Of a stretch of 64,000 nucleotides of DNA, positions 1 to 10,986 are shown piece by piece. This DNA is from Abelmoschus esculentus (Eukaryota; Streptophyta; Magnoliopsida; Malvales; Malvaceae): positions 13,976,517-14,040,516 of the forward strand of contig JAUCBN010000005.1 in assembly GCA_035048815.1 (NCBI GenBank). Reading direction: 5' to 3'. The position numbers and the translations under genes are program-made. The notes under the pieces were generated by a model. It made no database searches and had not been told where the DNA came from. It saw nothing but the letters and a program-made list of their open reading frames with translations. Numbering within the stretch: the stretch's first letter is position 1; every line of letters begins with the position of its first letter.

Positions 1-3000
1 TTGAACTCATAAAATTTAATTTAATAACATTTGGTTGTCGTTTTGATGCGATTAATACGAGCATTTCTAAATGTGCTCTATAGAGAATCTGTTCGAATTT
101 TAACCGAGTAAAAACCTTAAAATTTGAGATTAATCTGTATATTTTTGTTCGAAAGCCCTTAATTAAATATTTAAACTCATAAAATTTGATTTAATAATAT
201 TTTGTTGTCGTTTTGATGCGATTAAAACGTGCATGTCTAAATAGGCTTTATAGAGATTTCGTTCTAATTTTAACCAAGTAAAATTCTGAAAATTTCAGAT
301 TAATCTGTATACTTTTGTTCAAAAGCTAATAATTAAAAATTTGAAATCATAAAATTTGATTTTAATAAAATTTGGTTTTCGTTTTGATGGGATAAAAACG
401 TGCATGTCTAAATGGGCTTTATAGAGATTCCGTTCCAATTTTAACCGAGTAAAAAGCTGAAAATTTGAGAATAATCTATATAATTTTGTTCAAGAGCCTA
501 TATTTATCTATTTGAACTCATAAAATTTAATTTAATAACATTTGGTTGTCGTTTTGATGCGATTAATACGTGCATGTCTAAATGTGCTCTATAGAGAATC
601 CGTTCAATTTTAATAGACTAAAAACCTTAAAATTTGAGATTAATCTGTATAATTTTGTTCAAAATCCCATAATTAAATGTTTGAACTCATAAAATTTGAT
701 TTAATAATATTTGGTTGTTGTTTTTTTGGGATAAAAACGTGCATGTCTAAATGGGCTTTATAGAGACTCCGTTCGAATTTTAACCGAGTAAAAAGCTGAA
801 AATTTGAGATTAATCTGTATAATTTTGTTCAAAAGCATATAATTAACTATTTGAACTCATAAAATTTAATTTAATAACATTTGGTTATCGTTTTGATGAG
901 ATTAATACGAGCATGTCTAAATATGCTCTATAGAGAATCCGTTCGAATTTTGACTGAGTAAAAACCTTAAAATTTGAGATTAATCTGTATAATTTTGTTC
1001 AAAAGTCCATAATTAAATATTTAAACTCATAAAATTTGATTTAATAATATTTGGTTATCGTTTTGTTGGGATAAAAACGTGCATGTCTAAATGGGCTTTA
1101 TAAAGATTCCGTTCTAATTTTAACCGAGTAAAATTCTGAAAATTTCAGATTAATCTGTATAATTTTATTCAAAAGCCCATAATTAAATATTTGAAATTAT
1201 AAAATTTGATTTTAATAAAATTTGGTATTCGTTTTGATGAGATTAAAACGTGCATGTCTAAATGGGCTTTATAGAGATTCCGTTCCACTTTTAACCGAGT
1301 AAAAAGCTGAAAATTTGAGATTAGTCTGTATAATTTTGTTTAGAAGCCTATAATTAACTATTTGAACTCATAAAATTTAATTTAATAACATTTGGTTGTC
1401 GTTTTGATGCGATTAATACGAGTATTTCTAAATGTGCTCTATAGAGAATCTGTTCGAATTTTAACCGAGTAAAAACCTTAAAATTTGAGATTAATTTGTA
1501 TATTTTTGTTCGAAAGCCCATAATTAAATATTTAAACTCATAAAATTTGATTTAATAATATTTGGTTGTCGTTTTGATGCGATTAAAACGTGCATGTCTA
1601 AATAGGCTTTATAGAGATTCCGTTCTAATTTTAACCAAGTAAAATTCTAAAAATTTCAGATTAATCTGTATACTTTTGTTCAAAAGCTAATAATTAAAAA
1701 TTTGAAATCATAAAATTTGATTTTAATAAAATTTGGTTTTCGTTTTGATGCGATTAAAATGTGCATACATAAATGGGCTTTATAGAGATTCCGTTCGAAT
1801 TTTAACCGAGTAAAAAGCAGAAAATTTGAGATTAATCTGTATAATTTTGTTCAAAATCCTATAATTAATTATTTGAACTCATAAAATTTAATTTAATAAC
1901 ATTTGGTTGTCGTTTTGATGCTATTAATACGACCATGTCTAAATGTACTCTATAGAGAATCCGTTCGAATTTTAACCGAGTAAAAACCTTAAAATTTGAG
2001 ATTAATTTGTATATTTTTGTTCAAAAGCCCATAAATAAATATTTAAACTTATAAAATTTGATTTTAATAAAATTTGGTTATCGTTTTGATGCGATTAAAA
2101 CGTGCTTTTCTAAATGTGATTTATAGAGATTCCGTTCGAATCTTAAAAGAGTGAAAAGTTGAAAAATTGAGATTAATCTGTATAATTTTGTTCAAAAGCC
2201 TATAATTAACTCTTTGAACTCATAAAATTTAATTTAATAACATTTGGTTGTCGTTTTGATGCGATTAATACGAGCATGTCTAAATATGCTCTATAGAGAA
2301 TCCGTTCGAATTTTAACATAGTAAAAACCTTAAAATTTGAGATTAATCTGTATAATTTTGTTCAAAATCCCATAATTAAATGTTGAAACTCATAAAATTT
2401 GATTTAATAATATTTGGTTGTCGTTTTGTTGGGATAAAAATGTGCATGTCTAAATGGGCTTTATAGAAATTTCGTTCCACTTTTAACCGAGTAAAAAGCT
2501 GAAAATTTGAGATTAATCTATATAATTTTGTTCAGAAGCCTATAATTAACTATTTGAACCCATAAAATTTAATTTAATAACATTTGGTTGTCGTTTTGAT
2601 GCGATTAAAAGTTGCGGTGCATGTCTAAATGGGCTTTATAGAGATTCCGTTCCAATTTTAACCGAGTAAAAAGCTAAAAATTTGAGATTAATCTATATAA
2701 TTTTGTTCACAAGCCTATAATTAACTATTTGAACTCATAAAATTTAATTTAATAACATTTGGTTGTCGTTTTGATGCGATTAATACGACCATGTGTAAAT
2801 GTGCTCTATAGAGAATTCGTTCGAATTTTAACCGAGTAAAAACCTTAAAATTTGAGATTAATCTGTATATTTTTGTTAAAAACGCCATAATTAAATATTT
2901 AAACTCATAAAATTTGATTTAATAACATTTGCTTGTCGTTTTGACGCGATTAAAACGTGCATGTCTAAATGGGCTTTATAGAGATTTCGTTCTATTTTTA

Positions 3001-3528
3001 ACCGAGTAAAATTCTGAAAATTTCAGATTAATCTATATAATTTTGTTCAAAAGCTAATAATTAAATATTTGAAATCATAAAATTTGATTTTAATAAAATT
3101 TGGTTGTCGTTTTGATGCGATTAAAACGTGCATGTCTAAATGGGCTTTATAGAGATTCCGTTCGAATTTTAACCGAGTAAAAAGCTAAAAATTTGAGATT
3201 AATCTGTATAATTTTGTTCAAAAGCCTATAATTAACTATTTGAACTCATAAAATTTAATTTAATAACATTTGGTTGTCGTTTTGTTGCGATTAATACGAG
3301 CATGTCTAAATGTGCTCTATAGAGAATCCGTTCGAATTTTAACAGAGTAAAAACCTTAAAATTTGAGATTAATCTGTATAATTTCGTTCAAAAGCCCATA
3401 ATTAAATATTTAAACTTATAAAGTTTGATTTAACAATATTTGGTTGTCGTTTTGTTGGGATAAAAACGTGCATGTCTAAATGGGCTTTATAGAGATTCCG
3501 TTGTAATTTTAACCGAGTAAAATTTTGA
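1..3528. repeat. Satellite S1, ~170-bp tandem array (about 21 monomers)
   Basis: The whole segment is a head-to-tail array of an AT-rich 170-171 bp monomer; starts can be followed at 1, 171, 341, 512, 682, 852, 1022, 1192, 1363, 1533, 1703, 1874, 2045, 2215, 2385, 2553, 2731, 2900, 3070, 3240 and 3410. Three monomer types are distinguishable. A has TTTAATTTAATAACATT and CTCTATAGAGAATC. B has TTTGATTTAATAATATT and AAATTCTGAAAATTTC. C has TTTGATTTTAATAAAATT and AAAAAGCTGAAAATTTG. They mostly follow A-B-C, a higher-order unit of about 511 bp. The last monomer is cut off at the junction with S2. Monomer length near that of a nucleosomal repeat and the CRM-like elements nearby fit a centromeric satellite, but that role is inference. 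Short S1 pieces recur at 43365-43693 and 49691-49975. Confidence 0.95.
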
Positions 3529-5561
3529 TACCAAGATGGACGATCCCTCTCTTTGAGCGTATGTCGCAATGAATGACCCCTATCTTCAAGTGCATGTCAT
3601 AATGAATGGTCCCGTTCTTAGAGTGTATTCCATGATGGATGGCCCATCTCTTTGAGCGTATTGCGTGATAGATGATCCCTCTCCTTTTGCGTATGTGGCG
3701 ATGAATGACCCTTATCTTTGAGTGCATGTCATATTGAACGGTGGTTCCTCACTATGAGCATATGTCGCGATGAATGACCCCTTTGTTCGAGCATCATATG
3801 TCATAATGAATGGTCACTCTCTTTGAGCGTATACCATGATGGACGATCCTTCTCTTTAACGTATATTACGATAAATGACCCCTCTCTACGAGAGCATGTC
3901 CTAATGAACGGGCCCTATCTTAGAGCATATACCGTGATGACGAATCCCGCTCTTTAAGCGTATGTTGCGTTGAATGACCCATCTCTTCGAGCTTATGTCA
4001 TAATGAATGGCCCCTCTTTGAGCGTATGTCGCGATGAATGACCCCTATTTTCGAGTGCATGTCATAATGAATAGTCCCTCTCTTTGAGCGTATATTGTGA
4101 TGGACGACCCCTCTCATGGAGCCTATGTTGCGATGAATGATCACTCTCTTCGATAGCATTTCATAATGAACGGTCCATCTCTTTGAGGATATACTGTGAT
4201 GGACGCCGCCGCACTTTGAGCGTTTATCGCGAGTAATGACCCCACTCTTTGAGTGCGTGTCATAAGGAACGGTCCTCTCTTTGAGCGTATACTGTGATCG
4301 ATGACCCCTCTCTTTGAGCGTATGTTGCGATAAATGACCCCTCTCTTCAAGAGCATGTCATAATGAACGGTCCCTCACTTTGAGCGTATACCGTCATCGA
4401 CGACCACTCTCTTTGACCGAATGTCGCGATGAATGACCTCTCTCTTCGAGTGTATGTCATAATGAACGGTCCCTTTCTTAGAGCGTATACCGTGATGGAC
4501 AACCCCTCTCTTTGAGAGTATATCGCGATGAATGACCCCTCAAATCGAGTTTTTGAGCATATGTTGCGTTGAATGACCCTTCTCTTCGAGTGCATGTCAT
4601 GGTGAGAGGTCCCTCTCTTTGAGCGTATACCTTGATGGACGACCCCTCTCTTTGAGAGTATGTCGTGATGAATTACCCCTCAAATCGATTTTTTGAGCAT
4701 AAGTTGCGATGAATGACCCTTCTCTTCGAGTGCATATCATGGTGAGAGGTCCCTCTCTTTGAGCGTATACCTTGATGGACGACCCCTCTCTTTTAGCGTA
4801 TGTCGCGATGAATGACCCTCTCTGCGAGTGCAAGTCATAATGAACAATCACTTTCTTAGAGCGTATACCGTGATGGACGACACTTCTCTTTGATCGTATG
4901 TCGCGATGAATGACCTCTCTCTTCAAGCGTATGTCATAATGAACGATCCTTCTCTTTGAGTGTATACTGTGATCGATGAACCCTCTCGTTGAACGTATGT
5001 TGCGATGAATGACCCCTCTATTTGAGTGCATTTGAAGGTGAACGGTCCAATTGTTAGAGCCTATACCGTGATGGACAACCCTTCTCTTTGAGCGTATGTC
5101 GCGGTGACTGACCCCTCTCTTAAAGCGTATGTCATAGTGAACGGTTCCTCTCTTTGAGCGTATGCGGTGATGGACGACCCCTCTCTTTGAGCGTATGTCG
5201 CGATGAATGACCCCTCTCTTCGAGTGCATGTCATAATGAACGATCCCTCTGTTCGAGCGTATACCGTGCTGTACTCTGTCGCTCTTTGCGTGTGTGTTGC
5301 GATAATGAACCCTCTCGTCGAGTGCATGTTATAATGAACGGTCCCTCTCTTTGAGCCTATACCATGATGGACTCCGCCTCTATTTGAGTGTATGTCGCGA
5401 TGAATGACCCCTCTCTTCGATTGCATGTCATAACGAATGGTCCATCTCTTTGAGCGTATACCGTGAGGGACGACACCTCTCTTTGAGAGTATGTCGCGAT
5501 GAATGACCCCTCTCTTCGAGTGCATGTCATAATGAACGGTCCCTCTCTTCGAGCGTATACC
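3529..5561. repeat. Satellite S2, 33-bp units in a 99-bp trimer, first block
   Basis: The 99-bp period holds three related 33-bp subunits beginning GAGCGTATACCGTGATGG, GAGCGTATGTCGCGATGAAT and GAGTGCATGTCATAATGAAC, each ending in a pyrimidine run of the CCCCTCTCTTT type. Subunits differ from each other far more than the same subunit does between trimers, so the 99-bp trimer is the amplified unit. Because 33 and 99 are multiples of three and the reverse complement lacks stops, reverse-strand reading frames run for hundreds of codons with 11-residue internal repeats (for example SKRGVIHRDIR). I do not read these as genes. This block is more diverged than later ones and has several non-multiple indels. 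The last 8 bases, CGTATACC (5554-5561), are the left target duplication of the hAT element that follows. Confidence 0.95.
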
Positions 5562-6517
5562 TAGAGGTGGCAAACGGGACATTCAGTTTGGTTTCGGTTT
5601 GGTTCATTTCGGGTTTATTTACATTCGGTTTAGATTCGGTTTGGATTGGTTCTGGTTTTGGTTTCGATCTTAATTCGGTTATATGATAATTTGGTTCGGT
5701 TTAGATATCGGATCAGTGATTTGGGTCAATATCGGATCTGTTGTTTTCGGGTCGGGTCAATATCGGGTCGAAAGTTTTCGGGTCAGGTCCATGTCGGGTC
5801 ATTCAGATCAGTTCGGGTCAATTCAATCTTTGAATTTTCAGGTTAATTTGGTTTGAGTTGGACTTAAGTATAAATGTAATCGTCTATATTATATATAGAA
5901 TTAATCATATATTCTTGTAAAAATATATCATTTTTATTTCATATTGGAATTGTTTTGAAAATGTTTGCCTCAGCTTTTATTCGAGTAAAGTCAATATTGG
6001 TAATATAAGGGATAATGCCATTTTTGTGAATACATGGATTCATTAATAACATTTTGGTCATTTTTATAACGCCCCAAATTTTAACAAAAAATAAACTGAT
6101 TTTTGAAGTAGGAAATGTAATATTAAAAATTAAATTATTATCAGATGTAGTGATTAATTAGTATTATCATAATAAAAAAAGATAATAAAATATATATTAT
6201 TTAATTATTTATCATATTATTAAAAAATAAACTATAGTAAAAATATATTATTCATTCACTTTGACTCAATTATCGGGTTAAAATCGGATTGATGTTCGGT
6301 TTAGATCGGTTTTTAGCAAGTTAATTTCGGGTTGTTTTCAATTCGGGTTACTTTCGGTTCGGGTGAAATTGGTTACGGGTTCTTCTAGAATTTGGATCGG
6401 TTTTGGTTTCGGTTCGGGTATTGAATCACTCTAAATCATCAGTTTCGTTTCGGTTCGGGTTTTGGTTCAAGTAAATCGGTTTGGTTTTCGGTTCTCGGAT
6501 CAAGTTTGCCAGGTCTA
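5562..6517. mobile_element. Non-autonomous hAT-type DNA transposon (MITE)
   Basis: This 956-bp insertion interrupts S2. Its ends form an imperfect terminal inverted repeat: the left end reads TAGAGGTGGCAAACGGGA, and the right end read on the other strand is TAGACCTGGCAAACTTGAT. It is flanked on both sides by the 8-bp sequence CGTATACC (5554-5561 and 6518-6525), which is the target-site duplication length of the hAT superfamily. The interior is subterminally rich in TTCGGGT/GGTTCGG motifs on both sides of an AT-rich middle (about 5860-6250). That pattern is common in plant hAT MITEs. No transposase coding sequence is visible, so mobilisation would need an autonomous partner. The TSD is perfect, so the insertion is not ancient relative to S2 divergence. 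Confidence 0.9.
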
Positions 6518-7715
6518 CGTATACCGTGATCAATGACCCCTCTCTTTGAGTATATGTTGTGATGAATGACCCTTCTCTTTGAGTGCATGTCAAGATGAAC
6601 TGTCCCTCCCTTTGAGCGTATACCTTGATGGACTACCCCACTCTTTGAGCGTATGTCGCTATGAATGATCCCTCTCTTCGAGTGCATGTCATAATGAGCA
6701 GTCTCGTTCTTAGAGCGTATACCATGATTTACGACCCTTCTATTTGAGCGTATCTCGCTATGAATGATCCCTCTCTTCAAGAGTATGTCATAATGAACGA
6801 TCCTTCTCTTCGAGTGTATACCGTGATCGATGATCCCTCTCTTTTAACGTATATTACGATGAATGACCCCTCTCTTTGAGTGCATGTCATGGTGAAAAAT
6901 CCATTTCTTAGAGCGTATATCATGATGGACAACCATTCTCTTAAGCGTATGTCGCGTTAAATGACCCCTCTCTTCAAGCATATGTCATAGTGAACGGTCT
7001 CTCTTTGAGCGTATATGGTGATGGACGACCAATCTCTTTGAGCGCATGTCGCAATGAATGACCCCTTTCTTCGAGTGCATGTCATAAGGAAAAGTCCCTC
7101 TCTTTGAGCGTATACCGTGATGGCCGCCGCCGCACTTTGAGCTTATATTGTGATTAATGACCCCTCTCTTCGAGTGATGTCATAATGAACGGTCCCTCTC
7201 TTTGAGCGTATACCTCTTCGACTGCATGTCATAGTGAATGATCCCTTTCTTAGAGCGTATATCGTGATGGACGAGCCCTCTCTCGGAGCGTTTGTCGTGA
7301 TGAATGCCCCCTTCTTCGAGCATATGTCATAATGAACAGTCCCTCTCTTTGAGCGTATATCGTGATTGATGACCACTCTCTTTGAGCGTTTTTCGCGATG
7401 AATGACCCCTCTCTTCGAGTGCATGTAATGGTGAATGGTCCCTCTCTTTGAGTTTATACCGTGAGTGACGACACCTCTCTTTGAGCGTATGTCGCGATAT
7501 TTGACCCCTCTCTTCGAGTGCCAGTCATAAGTAATGGTCCCTTTCTTAGAGCGTATACCGAGATGAACAACCCCTCTCTTTGAGCATATGTCACGATGAA
7601 TGACCCCTCTCTTCGATTACATGTCAGTGAATGGTCCTTTTCTTAGAGTGTTTACCATGATGGACGACCCCTCTCTTTGAGCGTATGTCGCGATGAATGA
7701 CCCCTCTCTTCGAGT
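6518..7715. repeat. Satellite S2, block resuming after the hAT element
   Basis: This block continues the S2 array in the same orientation and phase as the block ending at 5561, as expected if the MITE simply split one array. It starts with the right copy of the CGTATACC target duplication. Both forms of the third-to-first subunit junction (CTCTTTGAGCG and TTCTTAGAGCG) are present. It ends abruptly at CTCTTCGAG, where LTR-A sequence begins. Confidence 0.9.
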
Positions 7716-8293
7716 TCTCTCCTTAACTGTTGTTTTTAATTCTAGTGTTTACTCTCCCTTAAATTGTGATAATGAAGGCTTTCATTGCATGTCTTCTCTT
7801 TCTTTCTTGCTGAAACTGACAACCTTAAAATGATGTAAAAACTCTCTTGAAAGCGTTAAAACCATTGCTGGAAATAACAACATTCAAGTGGTGTAATTGC
7901 TCCATTGAATTGCATTGTAACCAATCAGCCTTGATGGGTCTTCAAGGGACTTCAATTGATGTAAATGTCATATCATTCCTGAGAATATGATCAACCATTT
8001 GCTCCAAAAGAATAACATAGCTGAAATATATAAGCAACCACTAGATAACAACTTTATTCAATAAAAATAAAAGTGAATGCATGAAACAGATTTAATGAGC
8101 TAGATTTATTAATGAAACTAGTTACATTGAATGTTCTAGTTTAATTAATAAAATCACACACTAAATTAACTTATAAACATAAGAAAACTAGCATGCTTTA
8201 AGTGAACTATCATGCATTAATTAAACTAATGAACTTAATTGAACTAACCTGCTTAAATGAACATCAAGCATTATTTATTCATGCACACATGCT
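7716..8293 (-). mobile_element. LTR-A fragment (CRM-like LTR, truncated both ends)
   Basis: The sequence is collinear with part of the 3' LTR of the CRM-like element at 34396-36195 (its section near 35370-35990) and with 27200-27775 and 56175-56437. Shared landmarks include TGATAATGAAGGCTTTCATT and the run of ATTAATTAAACTAATGAAC near the right end. Both ends are lost: the left joins S2 at CTCTTCGAG, and the right stops at CACACATGCTGAA just before the encoded polyprotein tail. The same left-hand variant (TTCTCTCCTTAACTGTTG) occurs at 56185, so this piece belongs to the same sub-lineage as the 56-kb copy. Confidence 0.8.
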
Positions 8294-8783
8294 GAACGTT
8301 CCCTTGAATGACCCCTATCTTTGAGTGCATGTCTTGGTGAACGATCTCTCTCTTTGAGCGTATACCGTGATGGGCAACTCCTCTCTTTGAGCGTATGTCG
8401 CAATGAATGACCCCTCTCTTCGAGTGCATGTCATAAAAAATAGTCCCTTTCTTAGAGCGTACACCATGATGGATGACCATTCTCTTTGAGCGTATGTCGC
8501 GATGAATGAACCTTCTCTTCGAGTGTATGTCATAACGAACAGTCCCTTTCTCAGAGCGTATATCGTGATGGAAGACCTCTCTCTTTGAGCGTATGTCGCG
8601 GTCAAATGACCCCCTCTCTTCGAGCGCATGTCATAATGAACGGTCCCTCACTTTCTGCGTATGCCGTGATACACGACCCCTCTCTTTGAGCGTATGTCAC
8701 GATCAATGACCCCTCTCTTCGAGTGCATGTCATAATGAACTGTCCCTTTCTCAGAGCGTATATCGTGATGGAATACCCCTCTC
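8294..8783. repeat. Satellite S2 block
   Basis: About five S2 trimers. They carry rare variants (GTGCATGTCTTGGTGAA near 8323, TTTCTCAGAGCG near 8545 and 8750, CACTTTCTGCGTATGCC near 8650) that recur in the same order right of the LTR-A fragments at 28 kb and 57 kb. This supports common descent of the three regions rather than independent insertions. The block ends where LTR-C begins. Confidence 0.9.
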
Positions 8784-10499
8784 TGATATGCTCCAACTCT
8801 CCAAGATGCTTGTAGAGAGAAGCTTTGATTGCCCGAACCTTAGAATGCAAGCCAAGCCTTGTATCACGCTTGTTTCCTGAACAAAAGATTGTTAAAAGAT
8901 GCTGGAAATAAGATAAGGATGATTCAAGAAGGGGTTATGGTGTAGGGGATGTTGATGGTTGATTAAGGAAGGAAATAGAGGTGTTTAAGTGATGTAAATA
9001 ATATGAAAGGATATGTAAAGGGCTGGTGAAGAATAGTGGACGAAAATGGAAGATGGATGATGATTATGGGGTGTTGAAATGATAGTATTCAAAGGGGGTA
9101 AAGGTTGAACTTATGTTATACGTACATAAACCCAATCTAGTTGCAACTCTGAGGGTGGTAGATGCACTTATACCTCTTGGAAATATAATTCCAGAAACCT
9201 AAAGTATAAAGGATGGAGGGTGACGCCACAATTCAAAGACATGATTTGATATGTCGATAAAGTTCTAAAAAGAAAAAGAATGAGAGATTAACTCAGAAAC
9301 TAAATAATCTGATTCAAAGTTGTTGTCTGAAATGCCAAAATGGCTACATATTTATAGGAAATGAAAGGGTTTGGACAAGGGACATTTCCCTTTGAAAGGG
9401 TGGCCGAATAGTGGCTTTGGTGTCTGTTCAATTGGTGGCATCTCCCACTTTAACCGTTCGGTTGAATGGTGTCTCCTCCCAATAATTGTTTTAACTTTTC
9501 GATTTAAAATTCTAGCCTGCACAGTCTTCAATAAAATGGATATATCTCGAGTTCCCGAAAGCGGATTGATGAGATTCAATATGCGCTGGAAAGATAAGAG
9601 ACTGATGAACAACTTTCATGAAGACACCAAAGTCCACTTCTACTCATATCCTTCTCGAAATCGGCACACAAGTGGACCATCATGAATCTGTCCAATGACG
9701 AGTGTTATCTCTTTGTTTTGGCGCCCAAAACATGTTTCCTTCCATGTTGGTCAGTTCTGTCTCTTGCGGAGGGAACTTGTTCTTCCATGGTTGAGCTGTA
9801 AGTTGTAGGGTGAGCTAAGATGAGCTAGATGAACTAAGGTTGAGCTGGGTTGAGCTGAGCTAGGTAGCTGAAAGTTCTCCATCTTTGAGTGAAGATTTGA
9901 GCTGAACGGCTAAACCCCTATCTTAGTGAACTTATCATAAGGGTCATAATACTCTACCCAATCCATAAGACTGAGTAGGAGCTTATCCGAATTCCATATT
10001 AATTGAAATTCACCATTTGTCGTTTTGAGCTCATTCTAGATTCGTGAACTGGAATGAAGCTAGCATCCGCTTCATTGCGCTACCTAGGAGTGTTTTGTAC
10101 ATTTTAGTGCTGATCGGAAGCTGGTAAGTTTCTCAAACAATGATTCTTTGTTTTCAGCTCAAATGGTGCATTTGAGCTAAAATGGAACTGGCTAATAGTC
10201 CCTTAAGCTGTGTTTAACATAACCTGCAAAGAAACAACTTAACTAATAAGTATGATGTTACTAAACATGTGTTGAATATTAAAAATGCATAATATAAGCC
10301 AGATAAAGATATGGTTCAATATCAATTACTAAGTTATCAATAGTAATATAAGAAAATAAACATTATAGGTATATAATATGAGATAGCAAGCGAGTGTAGC
10401 ACATGAATTGAATAAATAAAGAGGATTAAGTAGAACTCCCTGAGTGGACTTGTGTGACTTAGGGTATGGCAGAATTTAAGGTTGGTCGTGCACATACCA
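8784..10499 (-). mobile_element. LTR-C, full-length long terminal repeat (3' LTR of a gypsy element)
   Basis: This 1716-bp LTR is read on the minus strand. It starts TGGTATGTGCACG at 10499, directly after a polypurine tract, and ends GGAGCATATCA at 8784, so it has the expected TG...CA ends. A TATA-like box (CTATAAATATG, about 9347-9358) is a plausible promoter. It contains the core shared with other LTRs of the window (9500-9600). Other copies lie at 30698-32372, 44191-45099 and 61126-62605, all in the same orientation. Open frames here (9352-9612, 9371-9685) are shared shadows and look non-coding. Direct-repeat vocabulary of the GAGCTGAGCTAG type (9790-9870) recurs in all LTR families of the window. 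Confidence 0.85.
9347..9358 (-). promoter_or_regulatory. TATA-like box of LTR-C
   Basis: The minus strand reads CCTATAAATATG, conserved as an exact equivalent at 31309-31320 and degraded at about 61704-61715. The position inside a TG...CA LTR fits the U3/R promoter of an LTR retrotransposon. The transcription start itself cannot be placed from sequence. Confidence 0.55.
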
Positions 10500-10818
10500 T
10501 CCTCTCCTTCTTTTCGGCGATTTGTCGTCAAATCGAATCCCTTGGTGTTGGAATCTCCCTTAGCAATGGGAATGACATGATTTTCCGTTCATGGCCTTCT
10601 AAGTCCTTGAGTTTCTGAAAACAAGATGGAAACTTTTTGGCTTCTTTTGGGTTAGAAAATTCAGAAATGATCACGTGATGTGTCGAAAGACATTCCCTAA
10701 TCAACTTGATGCTGCCAGATGCCTTTTCTTCCTTAGGTCTTCCTTCTTTAAGCTTGGTTTGGATCTTCTCTTGTTTCCAAGCCTCCACACTTTGTTTCAT
10801 CAAAATCTGATCACTTTG
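10500..10818 (-). pseudogene. 3' internal end of the LTR-C element: polypurine tract and pol remnant
   Basis: Immediately upstream of the LTR-C start on the minus strand lies a purine run (GAAAAGAAGGAGAGGA, 10500-10515), the expected polypurine tract for plus-strand priming. Upstream of it an open frame of about 97 codons (10528-10821) is rich in charged residues. I cannot match it securely to a domain. By position it should be the end of a gypsy polyprotein or its untranslated tail. Reading across the tract gives KEGEDGMCTT, closely like the EGGNDTITT and EEWENDTC junctions of the CRM-like and nested gypsy elements here, so the polyprotein probably ran into the LTR. The remnant is cut at 10819 by the Athila-like element, and the rest of the LTR-C element is gone. 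Confidence 0.6.
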
Positions 10819-10871
10819 CACTTATTTTGGCGTGTTCACTTGCACTAATTGCGCATATTTGACACGCATTA
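10819..10871 (+). mobile_element. Truncated 5' LTR of the Athila-like element
   Basis: Only the last ~53 bases of the LTR remain. They match the end of the 3' LTR (18862-18914) with small differences, including CATTA here against CATCA there at the terminus. The rest of the left LTR is replaced by the reverse-oriented LTR-C element remnant. Confidence 0.8.
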
Positions 10872-10877
10872 AGTTTT

Positions 10878-10895
10878 TGGCGTCGTTGCCGGGGA
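10878..10895 (+). promoter_or_regulatory. Primer-binding site, tRNA-Asp type
   Basis: TGGCGTCGTTGCCGGGGA lies six bases after the LTR end. It is complementary to the 3' end of plant tRNA-Asp with one mismatch (T for C at the sixth base). This site is characteristic of Athila and related plant gypsy elements. Confidence 0.85.
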
Positions 10896-10986
10896 TTAAC
10901 AACTAAATTTTATTTTCTTTATTTCATGCTTTTATTTTAGTTATTTTAATTTTATTATTATTTTTTACTAGGTTTATTTTTTGTGT

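Noticed and set aside
1..3528. Matrix attachment or replication origin because of AT-richness
   Set aside because: AT-richness alone is not evidence, and the segment is fully explained as satellite.
5646..5846. 66-codon frame inside the hAT element as a transposase piece
   Set aside because: It consists of the TTCGGGT-rich subterminal sequence and has no hAT transposase motif.
9352..9685. Overlapping open frames in LTR-C as genes
   Set aside because: They lie on both strands of an LTR, are not conserved as frames in the other three copies, and have no domain.
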